Positions 21,701-29,268 of a stretch of 64,000 nucleotides of DNA are shown here, piece after piece. Each line of letters starts with the position of its first letter. The stretch's first letter is position 1. The stretch is taken from NCBI GenBank assembly GCA_032718475.1, contig JAUCBJ010004497.1:49415-113414 (forward strand), read 5' to 3'. The position numbers were made by a program, and so were the translations under genes. The notes under the pieces were generated by a model. It did not search any database. It was given only the letters and a program-made list of their open reading frames with translations, and was not told the origin of the DNA. This DNA comes from Nemertoderma westbladi (Eukaryota > Xenacoelomorpha > Nemertodermatida > Nemertodermatidae).

Positions 21701-24173
21701 AGTGTTTTGAGCTACCGGAAAACTTTGGTGGTTGTTGTACCGGCAATCCTTGTCTGGCTGCGAATTTTGCTATCTCCTCAGCAACGTTCAGAGTTTCGCG
21801 TCCTTGGTTGGTAACCTGGTTGATATCCCTTCTTGGCGCTTTTCCCTGATACGATATGGGGTTTGAAGGTACCGGTCCTTGTGGTTCCTTCGGGTGTCTA
21901 TTGTGTTCGAATTCGGAATTTCTCGAACTGTCGGTGTAACCTTCCTCCAGACGTTCCTCGATCTGAGCCAACTTATTAACAACTGGTCGCAGGATGTCGG
22001 CGAACTGTTGTGTACTAATTGCGTCCGTTGGTTGTAACGCCTTCTGTGTTGGTGTATTCTGTGGAGGATTGTCTGCAAAGGAGTTGTCTGAACGCTCGCG
22101 TTTGTATTCATCGGCCGCCCCTGTTCTAAATACCTCGCGTTTCGGGTAATCCGATTCGCTCGAAGTACTACTATCATCTGGATATGGTGGTCGACGTGCT
22201 CGCGTCCGTTGCGTCGTTCGAATTCTAACATTCCGTTTCGGAACATCGTCCACTGATCTCCGTTGTTCGGTAGGCTCACAAGTCTTCCTCGAAGTCGTAG
22301 ATTGCGATGTAAACTGGTTGAATGGTCGCGTCTCCACTGTTCTCCGTTGTTCGGTAGGCTCACAAGTCTTCCTCGAAGTCGTAGATTGCGATGTAAACTG
22401 GTTCGGTGGGCGAATGACAGCATTTGAATCCAAAGGCCTTGTTGGTCGAAACGTCATTGGGTAAGCGTAGTGTGTAACGGGTTTAGGTGTCGACGGTGGA
22501 CTCACCTGTTTTGTCGTCAGTAGCGCAGGTCCGGTCAATAAACTACTACGATCCGTAATCGGTGGGTTACTTACCTTGACTTTCGGAATGGGCGACGACG
22601 TTGCTCTTGGCGGTGTAAACTCGTCCGGAATAACAAACCTGTGCTCCGTCGCACCATGGATAGGAGAAATGTTACTACTACCCGCAATCGAAACAGGTTC
22701 CTTAGTCGTAACCGGTGCAAACATATGAGTTACCTGTGGGAATCGTTGACACACATCTTTTACTAATTGTCGTTCCCGTCCGGGTGCTCCTACGCTTCCT
22801 TCCTTCTTTCGTTCCTGAATTTGGCGATGTCTTACCTCTAACTGGTCCAAATCATGTCCGTCACGAGATCTCATCGATCTATCGCGGGCCTTTTGATCCA
22901 AATCTTCCTCGGCGTTCGCTAATTCTCTCGCCTTCTTCTCGAGTTCGAAATGAAGTTTCACTGTCTTCTCTCGTTGTTCCGTTTGTTGTCGTTGCGCCTC
23001 AAACTCCGCTTGTCGTATAGCGGATTGAGCCTTTATTTGCCGTGTTTTCATTTCGGCCCGCGCCTCCGAAACTAACCTTTCTCGTTGTAATTCTGCCGCT
23101 GCCGTTTGTCGCTCCAACTCGGCCGCTGCCGCTCGTCGCTCTACCTCGGCCGCTGCCGCTGCCGCTTGTCGGGCAATGTCTACTTCTAACCTTTCTACTT
23201 CAGCTGCTTCTAATTCAGCTTGTTCCTGTAGATGAGAGATTCTTGCTATATTCGCAACGCGTAGCTTCTCTTCCTCTACTGCTGCCTGCATCACTAGAAG
23301 TTGAGCTTGTTCTTCCATTTCTTGTCGTTGTCGGTGGAATTCTTGCTGTTGTCGAGCAACTTCTGACGTGACTATACTTCCCTCGCAGATTTCGCTACGA
23401 ATACTTACCAACGATTGGTCCAGTATTCCCGGTGCCGATTCGATTCGTACGGGTGAAGTTTCCCTCGTATATTCCGGCACGGTTTCCCAATCTCCGACGT
23501 CTTCGCCGCACATACGTAAGTGGTCCGTCAGGTGTTTTAATTGTCCATCCAGTCGGTACAGTTCCTGTTCTTCCTCGGGTTGTAATAATTCGTCCGAAAC
23601 TGACTCACCTAACAACTGGTCCGCTTGTTCCTGTTGTATCTGTCTAATCGTCGACTTAAACTGAATCAGTTTCTCTCTAGTGATCATTAGTTTCTCGAGG
23701 ATTCTAAGTTGAGTATCCATGTCCTGTCTCTGTCTAGCTAGATCTTGTAGGCCAACTAGATTATCTACGGACTTATATACTTTACTCTGTACTCTAACCT
23801 GGAGGGTGTAGAACTCGAATCGAGACATCGGAGCGGTCAACCCGTCTAATATGCGTTGGCCTTCTCCAATACTCCTGGTAATATGCGCCATGTAACCTCC
23901 GACGCTTCTAACCACACTTTCTGTGCTTCCTGCTGAACTTACCAATTCCGTTTCCCTATGTCTAGGTTGCGGAACAGTTAGAAAGTCCTCAGTCCTGCCG
24001 TCACCTCGTACTACGGCATCCGGTACTCCCGTTGGATGTACTGGTGACGCACACGGTGTAGGTTCGGTAGGCTCGCGAGTCTTCCCCTGTGGTTCTTCCG
24101 CTGCTGACTTATCCGCGTCACATGAGTCATAGTCGGTTTGTGTATTCTTCGTATAGTCTTGTTTGTCACTCAT
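15786..24173 (-). CDS. gag-pol: BEL/Pao Gag-Pol polyprotein, intact (2795 aa)
   Basis: One open frame encodes capsid and all enzymes for reverse transcription and integration. Residues of about 265-480 are a Gln/Glu/Ala/Arg-rich coiled coil. A Gag domain of the DUF1759 type follows at about 815-960 (PPKFSGSSKHWHTF...), then Cys-rich knuckles at about 1065-1130 (CWRCTRHGHVRKDC). The aspartic protease has LDSASS at about 1223. RT has YVDD at about 1745-1748, and the Pao RNase H begins near SDASDNG at about 1925. A Lys-rich low-complexity linker lies at about 2080-2150. Integrase has an HHCC region at about 2435-2490, then Asp in GIDCFGP (about 2518), Asp in YSDQGTNF (about 2580) and Glu in WRGGVWER (about 2630). 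No frameshift separates gag and pol. Residues around 585-640 include a 28-aa tandem duplication. Confidence 0.97.
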   Translation of the reverse strand: MSDKQDYTKNTQTDYDSCDADKSAAEEPQGKTREPTEPTPCASPVHPTGVPDAVVRGDGRTEDFLTVPQPRHRETELVSSAGSTESVVRSVGGYMAHITRSIGEGQRILDGLTAPMSRFEFYTLQVRVQSKVYKSVDNLVGLQDLARQRQDMDTQLRILEKLMITREKLIQFKSTIRQIQQEQADQLLGESVSDELLQPEEEQELYRLDGQLKHLTDHLRMCGEDVGDWETVPEYTRETSPVRIESAPGILDQSLVSIRSEICEGSIVTSEVARQQQEFHRQRQEMEEQAQLLVMQAAVEEEKLRVANIARISHLQEQAELEAAEVERLEVDIARQAAAAAAEVERRAAAAELERQTAAAELQRERLVSEARAEMKTRQIKAQSAIRQAEFEAQRQQTEQREKTVKLHFELEKKARELANAEEDLDQKARDRSMRSRDGHDLDQLEVRHRQIQERKKEGSVGAPGRERQLVKDVCQRFPQVTHMFAPVTTKEPVSIAGSSNISPIHGATEHRFVIPDEFTPPRATSSPIPKVKVSNPPITDRSSLLTGPALLTTKQVSPPSTPKPVTHYAYPMTFRPTRPLDSNAVIRPPNQFTSQSTTSRKTCEPTEQRRTVETRPFNQFTSQSTTSRKTCEPTEQRRSVDDVPKRNVRIRTTQRTRARRPPYPDDSSTSSESDYPKREVFRTGAADEYKRERSDNSFADNPPQNTPTQKALQPTDAISTQQFADILRPVVNKLAQIEERLEEGYTDSSRNSEFEHNRHPKEPQGPVPSNPISYQGKAPRRDINQVTNQGRETLNVAEEIAKFAARQGLPVQQPPKFSGSSKHWHTFVDYIESQIAVCAFTSREKFNYLLQTLSGEPKRLAETFVGVPDAFELAYDRLTSIYGGTVSMARSVIEELCKGGAITKPVDLLKLADEIKNAITTLRSIGQLDYGNTPTVLLKIIGRLHHRLRREWRKVEYQREERGGFLKLEDVYLLISREAVVETRSNYTDQHIVAEGITLPSSNRQKPQTTSTKTATYATPTESRQFSDGNRVSAPIGTKQTRQQLSTDFNGCQYCEHLGKRYIGHKLRGCRQFRELNSEERRLQIRPLDSCWRCTRHGHVRKDCPNTDTCPSCGRNHDGLLHTDSHTPTKRFAREHPEAAARCDAAYRKRESKTTPTFVTHIEDCFSEQSGSSDEESENDDEYSNGDEQPSIALLTTDQLKGFSVIPIKITGTKGSKRIYAILDSASSHSYVDEKIADVVTDLRQGKHVSYTVSSMHGQRAIPVTRVKLDLDSLLPKSQHSERERSLLPFRDLTFAATKDFSNLLGPVPEQSLEDRKYFRHLGVPECPVNYRSVAMLIGTDQFNLHQVWETRPSAVVAGNAYACRTPIGWYTRAPVRTLDVSDEEDDVQSTCSLLTTNSIHSFSHDVNHTTLQSTKHHRRVTSMISHKEQLTHKVSLELGEKTNQLEIPSTTDDRLASLPTPITSTVPVDIDDDALKIHQLEQAALDKELTEKTIRWLEQDTAEPGSYEPCMSEQEKQSLKIMEETIRQTEDGHYEVGMLWRSQSPKLINNYPLALRRLHSIRQRLLKDEKAHLQYNTQMETYLTEGYAIRMTNPERVTDQTYYLPHHYVRHPDKPDKVRVVNDCAALFEGMSLNSELMDGPNMNNYLMGVIMRFRQRQVAFTCDVEAMFHQVKALERDRDSLRFLWYPEGDLSLPPATYQMQVRVFGARDSPNCTMYALKQAARDQKHLYDPEIIRIVERDFYVDDGLQSCDTVERATTEAHQLRDCLAGGGFNLTKFASNSAELVDSFGTTERGGGDIDLEFEPLPTTKVLGLFWDPNTDNFRVKVRLDSQGNTLTKRSCLSKLSRLFDPLGFISPVILQARIYMRSIWKDGLTWDEPISSDQVDLWKTWEAELSSLEDYFIPRVYFPLQSTFPDNLELHCFSDASDNGFGVAAYLRRQVESDEFDVSFITSKAKTMPTKYMTTPRAELQAATLSTTIVNLIQTELQSSLQIFYWTDATLVLFYINNDTLEFKTFVANRRAEILDRSIKEDWRHCPGPQNPADIASRGMMPEEFCKPENKEFWQHGPQFLQKSTQDWPPLYDNKSNTIPKDAEIKKPKKGKTKKKTTATKLKKKPKAKWKDITSKVKRGRLASLSSPDISPDGQPDTLSDGQPDVLTDISQNVPPDASNTLTNSKAAVSLLERPCIDKLPILTHLSNHKHGETSCITDMGSTYANVNTGVTLRSRDIPNLQPTVRPGINVGRKISLPKPADPIEFKPPLTIDLQSTDNQGKRTKGDKLLVDPDGSTVNKGILTGGPVGPSSNSKPFKFSIDLPDDVTNTYVDRIVNLTDSWTNACRKLAWIVRFVQYVKGKRDFTRRLTLAEIDRCEIILIRHYQLRYFAREFTSINQGQPIKSSPILSWSPIIYNGLICHKSRLQNIDFNTNFRYPIIIPQHHELQRAMILDTHLHLKHAGRHHCLSYLRTRFVLIRPSKALSSVTRTCIICKKVHSRIGTQEMSELPQARLQAFRPPFTETGIDCFGPIHTKRGRILVKRWGLIFTCMSSRAVHIERVMDLSTNAFILALRRFIARRGLVKCLYSDQGTNFVGARNEIARAFKKLDHDQISNELQPHKIVWKFNPPDSPWRGGVWERLIRSIKTAMAKVIPVNHILTDDQLTTLFVEIEAILNTRPIVLVPDDKQSQFALTPAHLLMQAPTTLTTISIPIESDSYGRKAWKITQLLANKFWEIWQNHYLPSISARTTWYNNTRALKPGDHVLLAEVNLKRRFWITGVILATHPSMDGVTRTVTVRTIDGT
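22256..22423 (-). repeat. 84-bp tandem duplication within gag
   Basis: Two consecutive 84-bp (28-codon) copies in the gag coding sequence, each with TSRKTCEPTEQRR and one copy of the 17-nt motif. The reading frame is kept. Confidence 0.9.
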
Positions 24174-24980
24174 TTCGGTAGTTGTAAGTCAAGTAAAGTG
24201 AGTGTCAAAGTATCGAGTTTACCGTATTTATCTAAACGGTACTAATTACAGTCTTATAAAATTAGCCTACCGGCCGATTTTATAGCAGATGGATAAAATT
24301 AGCCTAAACGGCCAATTTTACAGCAAATTAATGTCACGGAATAAGTATATAATAAAATTAGCCTAGCGGCCAATTTTATAACAAATAAATCGGATAACGA
24401 TATGCGTTATCAAAAGGTAAATTAAATACAATAATACGGACTAATTCAGCAATGAACAAAGAAATCATACGGAATGCATAAATACTTGAGACAGTGGAAC
24501 CCACAATAATTTTTAATTAATACGGTAATGCCTAACTTATTTATGCAACTTTTCGAACTCACCCACTCCAATAATTCTCCAGAAAAACAGATTCCCAGAT
24601 ACAAACCGAACGTGAACCTTTCCGTTTTTAACGTTGCGGACGAAACGCGATTTTCCCAACCAAAGTTGTTGAGCTATCTATCTCCCAAACTTGCTAAACA
24701 CGGTCTTGCTCCCGTTACAGTCTAGAAATGAGTTCTGAATCCTGAAAAAACAAAAGAGTTAGGTTTTACTTTACGAAAATTTTGTACCGGTACAATATGG
24801 TATTTAAACCCCTTTTAAACACCGGTATTTAATTCCAAAATATTTTACACGCGGTTCAAATCAAATTTTATTTCAAAAAATTAGCACTTAGCCAATCAAA
24901 TACAAATTTTTACCTCAAAATACAAAATTTTCAAATAACTTTAGTCCTACCGAACCGTAGTTCAGTAAAACACATTCCTA
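24174..24980 (-). other. gag leader (5' UTR) of the BEL/Pao element with three similar hairpins
   Basis: About 800 non-coding bases separate the 5' LTR from the gag start. At about 24255-24287, 24293-24326 and 24352-24386 three copies of AAAATTAGCCTA...CGGCC.ATTTTA occur. Each can fold on itself (AAAATTaGCC with GGCcAATTTT). In retroelements this leader normally holds packaging and dimerisation signals, so these hairpins are candidates. The small plus-strand frame at 24528-24725 shows no domain. Confidence 0.65.
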
Positions 24981-26454
24981 CTAATTGAAGAGACAGCAAC
25001 AATACCTGCAATATCCTACTGTAAAGTTTGTGAATCAAATCATAAATCCGACCTTCTCACCAAAACAGTAAACTCTAAGTAAGCGAATATATTGCAGTAT
25101 CGATCTCTTATAACCGGTGAGGCAGAAAACAGTCTACGAGCAGACAAACTTCGATAAAACAAATCCCGCGCAGCGAATCCTAAAATCAGGCTGACTCACT
25201 GACGGACTAAGGGGCTCGTATACTTTGCCGCGGTGTGATTTATATGGTTGGGCAAAGGGACGCTAGCTAGGTATAGAGCAGATTTGGAGATGTCTAACTA
25301 GCGGGCAAAGCACAGTACGGACAAAAGTTAATTTTATATATTTTGAGGTGTAAATAATTTCTAACGCGCGTGTGTTAATTCTGAACGGTCAAAACAGTTT
25401 TGCTCCTTCACATATATAATTACTGGGTACGGTGTGCATTTTACGAATATTCTAATTTTGCAACTTGTAGGTCCAATACTCACGAATGATAAGGTTCCTT
25501 CCCCTCTTGCGTATTTCCAGGACTCAAATTCAGGCATAAGGTTAATGCTACGCCCAGAATTCGGCAATTTTAGGTACCAGGTCCCTGATACTAAGAAGAG
25601 ATGTGTTAGTTTACTACTGTAGGCGTACAGGTACTAATAGCTATCCTGGCTCCTATCTAGAATTTTAGTCACCCAGGTAGTCCGGGTAACTTCCTATTAG
25701 GGCGTTGGCGGGGACACGGTAGATGTTAGTATATCCCTGATAGCCTCAATTTATTTGCGCCTAGCGTAAACTGCCCTACCGCCTGAACGGTACAATCCCA
25801 ATTCAGGTGAAAACACAGCAACCCCCCTAGCCTACAAGTTCTGATGTAATGGACACTGTCGTACTGCAAATAGTCACAGACGCACCTGTACTTAGCAAGA
25901 GTTAAGCGTACAGTTTGCTGCACCCTAACCAATGTGTATGCCTTGTACCGGTGTGCCTACGTCCTATCTGCGTACTAGTATCTGCCTGCGCTCTCTCCTC
26001 CCCCCCCCGTAGGAATGTGAAGGTCTACTGTGGGTTTTCCTGAATCAAGACAGTACAGTCCCTATGATGTAATTTTGGGCTTACAGCGTGTCACTACGTC
26101 TACCTTTTGATCTTTTGGTCTTACACTTAGGTAGCAAGGATCGAACGCTGTCTAACCTTTCAGGCGATGGGCGAATAACTCAAAATGGTATTGCGGGTTG
26201 TCTCTCGTCTACATTCCCGTGATGTTCCCGTTCATTGCTGCGGCCCGATCTCTAGCCGGCCATCCTGTCCCTGAGTTTGTTCACCGTAGTGAAACCATAG
26301 TAAAACAGATAGAAAACTGAGGGAATATTCTGACTTTATTACAGAAGATACAATTATAATACAATGTAATCTGAGAATAAACTAAGCACGACAGAATAAA
26401 TCTGAGAAGTATAGATTGAAATATAAGATTGAATAACTAATGAACAAATCGCAC

Positions 26455-26463
26455 CTTTATATA
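26455..26463 (-). promoter_or_regulatory. TATA box of the 5' LTR promoter
   Basis: TATATAAAG on the minus strand, about 410 bases downstream of the LTR start and 219 bases downstream of the B box of the tRNA-like module. This is the likely pol II promoter for the element. Confidence 0.65.
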
Positions 26464-26681
26464 GCAAATTTGTGCCGCAATCAATCGAGAAAATTCTCGA
26501 TTGTTCTATGGGTTCTAACGAGGTTTTAAAGATAGCTATTGGTCCAGCTAATATATAACTTACACGACATTGGTTACAATCAAATAACTACAGTCTCATT
26601 GGTACAGACAAATGCAATTAATTTGTAGCGGTTAATTTAAATGAGTTGAAATTCTGCACAAAAAATAATTCGCACTTACTA

Positions 26682-26739
26682 GGATTCGAACTCGATACCT
26701 ACTACACATATAATTTCCAACGCTCTACCAACTGAGCTA
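26682..26739 (-). other. tRNA-like A-box/B-box module in U3 of the 5' LTR
   Basis: The same module as at 8994-9051: A box at 26739-26728 and B box at 26692-26682 on the minus strand. It lies upstream of the TATA box, where it could recruit pol III factors or be a remnant of an SINE caught in an ancestral LTR. Confidence 0.65.
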
Positions 26740-27092
26740 CTGAACCACTTGACCGATAGATGCACAAATGATAGGACCAATACGAATGAGAACTCAAAGC
26801 AATCTTTACAAAGTTAATCCGAATAAAATAAAATTTTGAAAATCCACGGCATTTAGGGAATATAATTCTATAGTCTCTGTAACCTGCTACTTTCCTTCAA
26901 TTGGTAACAACATCGTTTATTGTTTTGGTTAGAAAAAGCCGACTCTGTAACCTGTTCCTTTCCCTCAATTGGTAACTGAAATGGTAACTAACACAAATAT
27001 TATGGGCGAAGGTTGCTGGTGGGCGAAGATTCCCTTGCGGGCGAAGTTTTCACCGGGCGAAGTTTGGATGCGGGCGAAGGTTGCACCATTCC

Positions 27093-27176
27093 TTGGCCAG
27101 CATCCCACCTCGGCACTAACAAACCTAAGTCAACGACAGACCGGAGAGACCCAGGCTACATCCCCCTAGTGGCCTA
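27093..27176. repeat. Displaced last unit of the 76-bp satellite
   Basis: The sequence resumes the 76-bp satellite exactly where it was cut at 7127 (TTGGCCA then GCATCCCACC) and runs for one diverged unit before a different satellite starts. Confidence 0.85.
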
Positions 27177-28822
27177 TCAAGTACAACTAACAGCACTGCG
27201 ACAAGTAGAACTAACAACACTGCGGCATGTGTGAATAACAGCACTACGGCATGTAGAACTAACAACACTGCAGCATGTGTGAATAACAGCACTACGGCAT
27301 GTAGAACTAACAACACTGCAGCATGTGTGAATAACAGCACTGCGGCATGTCGAACTAACAACCCTGCAGCATGTGTGAATAACAGTGCTACGGCATGTAG
27401 AACTAACAACACTGCAGCATGTGTGAATAACAGCACTACGGCATGTCGAACTAACAACACTGCAGCATGTGTGAATAACAGCACTACGGCATGTCGAACT
27501 AACAACCCTGCAGCATGTGTGAATAACAGCGCTACGGCATGTAGAACTAACAACACTGCAGCATGTGTGAATAACAGCACTACGGCATGTCGAACTAACA
27601 ACACTGCAGCATGTGTTAATAACAGCACTACGGCATGTAGAACTAACAACACTGCAGCATGTGTGAATAACAGCACTACGGCATGTAGAACTAACAACAC
27701 TGCAGCATGTGTGAATAACAGCACTACGGCATATAGAACTAACAACACTGCAGCATGTGTGTAACAGAACAGCACTACGGCATGTAGAACTAACAACACT
27801 GCAGCATGTGTGAATAACAGCACTACGGCATGTCGAACTAACAACACTGCAGCATGTGTTAATAACAGCATTATGGCATGTAGAACTAACAACACAGCAA
27901 CATGTGTGAATAACAGCACTACGGCATGTAGAACTAACAACACCTCAGCATGTGTGAATAACAGCACTACGGCATGTAGAACTAACAACACCTCAGTATG
28001 TGTGAATAACAGCACTACGGCATGTAGAACTAACAACACTGCAGCATGTGTGTAACAGAACAGCACTACGGCATGTAGAACTAACAACACTGCAGCATGT
28101 ATGAATAACAGCACTATGGCATGTAGAACTAACAACACAGCAACATGTGTGAATAACAGCACTACGGCATGTAGAACTAACAACACTGCAGCATGTGTGA
28201 ATAACAGCACTACGGCATGTAGACCTAACACTACTGCAGCATGTGTGAATAACAGCACTACGGCATGTAGAACTAACAACACCTCAGTATGAGTGAATAA
28301 CAGAACTACGGCATGTAGAACTAACAACACTGCAGCATGTGTGAATAACAGCACTGTCGCATGTAGAACTAACAACACTGCAGCATGTGTGAATAACAGA
28401 ACTGCGGCAAGTATAACTAACAACACTGCAGCATGTGTGTAACAGAACAGCACTACGGCATGTAGAACTAACAACACTGCAGCATGTGTGAATAACAGCA
28501 CTGTCGCATGTAGAACTAACAACACTGCAGCATGTGTGAATAACAGAACTGCGGCATGTATAACTAACAACACTGCAGCATGTGTGAATAACAGCACTGC
28601 GGTATGTAGAACTAACAACCCTGCAGCATGTGTGAATAACAGCACTACGGCATGTTGAACTAACAACCCTGCAGCATGTGTGAATAACAGCACTGCGGCA
28701 TGTAGTACTAACAACACTGCAGCATGTGTGAATAACAGCACTACGGCATGTAGAACTAACAACACTGCAGCATGTGTGAATAACAGCACTACGGCATGTA
28801 GAACTAACAGCCCTACGGCATT
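27177..28822. repeat. 48-bp satellite array (two 24-bp half-units, about 34 units)
   Basis: The unit consists of AACACTGCAGCATGTGTGAAT and CACTACGGCATGTAGAACT halves with linking AACA. Three places carry a 3-bp longer variant (TGTGTGTAACAGAACAG). As 48 is divisible by three, both strands stay open for long distances: the minus strand over 27125-28858 (577 codons, Leu/Val/Ala/His-rich) and the plus strand in pieces (27231-27764 and 27810-28055). No start context, domain or splice signal supports a gene. Confidence 0.95.
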
Positions 28823-29113
28823 TTCTATTATCAGATAGTCGGGGAACTTTCGACGCAAGAAAAATTTTACCCTCTCCAGGGGAAAATCGACGCAATAATG
28901 GTCCGCTATATGAATCCAATAACAATGCGTCTACCCTAATTACTGTCCCTCATTATCATGTACAGCATTTGATTGGTTAATTGGTATAACTACGTACTAT
29001 ATAGTTGGCCAGTTATTACTATTTACTTAACTAGTATATATGAATATTAAAGTGGGAACAAATATTATTATGACTATTACTCCGTTGGCAAAGACATACC
29101 AGTTCATTTCATT
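28823..29113. other. Repeat end related to the sequence at 40400-40465
   Basis: 28845-28902 is an inverted relative of 40405-40462 (shared TTTCCCCTGGAGAGGG core flanked by TTGCGTC blocks), which marks a dispersed repeat family. The rest is unassigned. Confidence 0.5.
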
Positions 29114-29268
29114 TTATATGAAAGCCGACCAGCCGACCACAGGTGACTTATGGAGGATCGCTAGAAGTCGGCTAGTTTACACATAAGGTATTTAGGTTAG
29201 GCCAAGTTCCAACCACTCTTGGGTCATGTATAAAGAGTAAGTCGCAAGTGGTCGGCTTACATATATCA
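29114..29268. mobile_element. MITE-like inverted-repeat element
   Basis: The ends are inverted copies: TATATGAAAGCCGACCAG...GTGACTTAT on the left and GTAAGTCGC...GTGGTCGGCTTACATATAT on the right, over about 155 bp with no coding capacity. The exact ends and the TSD are unclear. Confidence 0.6.

Larger units (their letters stand above)
9484..24085 (-). repeat. Recurring 17-nt motif of the BEL/Pao internal region (eight copies plus one degenerate)
   Basis: Plus-strand consensus AGGCTCGCAAGTCTTCC. Exact copies: 9484-9500, 14173-14189, 17764-17780. One mismatch: 13027-13043, 24069-24085 (both CGCGAG), 22272-22288 and 22356-22372 (both CACAAG; these two share an 84-bp tandem duplication). Three mismatches: 10052-10068. 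A weak copy is at 19795-19811. All have the same orientation. In element sense, the copies at 9484, 10052, 14173 and 17764 continue with TTTCTT, while those at 13027, 22272, 22356 and 24069 continue with ACC, so there are two sub-types. Coding copies are read as GRLASL (13027, 17764; RLASL at 19795) or as KT(C/R)EPT (22272, 22356, 24069). Confidence 0.9.
7292..26872 (-). mobile_element. BEL/Pao LTR retrotransposon, complete and young
   Basis: A 19.6-kb element read on the minus strand: 5' LTR 26872-24981, leader 24980-24174, gag-pol 24173-15786, non-coding spacer, second ORF 13814-10089, A/T-rich 3' region, and 3' LTR 9184-7292. The host bases GTCT (GTCTCT counting ambiguous bases) are duplicated at 7288-7293 and 26873-26878. 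Protein order is Gag, protease, RT, RNase H, integrase, as in BEL/Pao. The LTRs appear identical apart from one base in a poly(C) run, and both long ORFs are intact, so it inserted recently and may be able to move. At 19.6 kb it is well above the usual BEL/Pao size. No clear tRNA primer-binding site starting TGG is seen next to the 5' LTR; the sequence there starts TAGGAATGTG on the minus strand. Confidence 0.95.
24981..26872 (-). repeat. 5' LTR of the BEL/Pao element (1892 bp)
   Basis: The sequence matches the LTR at 7292-9184 apart from one base less in the poly(C) run near 26001-26009. It contains the promoter used for the genomic RNA. The short frames it contains are the same as those in the other LTR and show no domain. 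Confidence 0.95.
7121..27099. mobile_element. Palindromic TIR element inserted in the satellite, split by the BEL/Pao element
   Basis: The two halves are 7128-7291 and 26873-27092. They are imperfect inverted copies: the left has several CGCCC blocks and the right has the matching GGGCGAAG blocks. The flanks carry TTGGCCA at 7121-7127 and again at 27093-27099, a 7-bp duplication of satellite sequence. The GGTTAGAAAAAGCCG block occurs just left of the BEL/Pao insertion and again at about 26930, so the element also holds an internal tandem repeat. It has no ORF. Relatives of its internal blocks occur near 28845-28902 and 40315-40460. Confidence 0.75.

Noticed and set aside
21788-23664. ORFs of 70-211 aa overlapping gag-pol
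   Set aside because: They are shadow frames of a long biased coding sequence, without domains of their own.
24940-24980. tRNA primer-binding site next to the 5' LTR
   Set aside because: The adjoining minus-strand sequence starts TAGGAATGTG, without the expected TGG; I could not match it to a tRNA 3' end with confidence.
27125-28858. 577-aa minus-strand ORF and 177-aa plus-strand ORF
   Set aside because: Both are translations of the 48-bp satellite; length divisible by three keeps frames open, and there is no domain or gene context.
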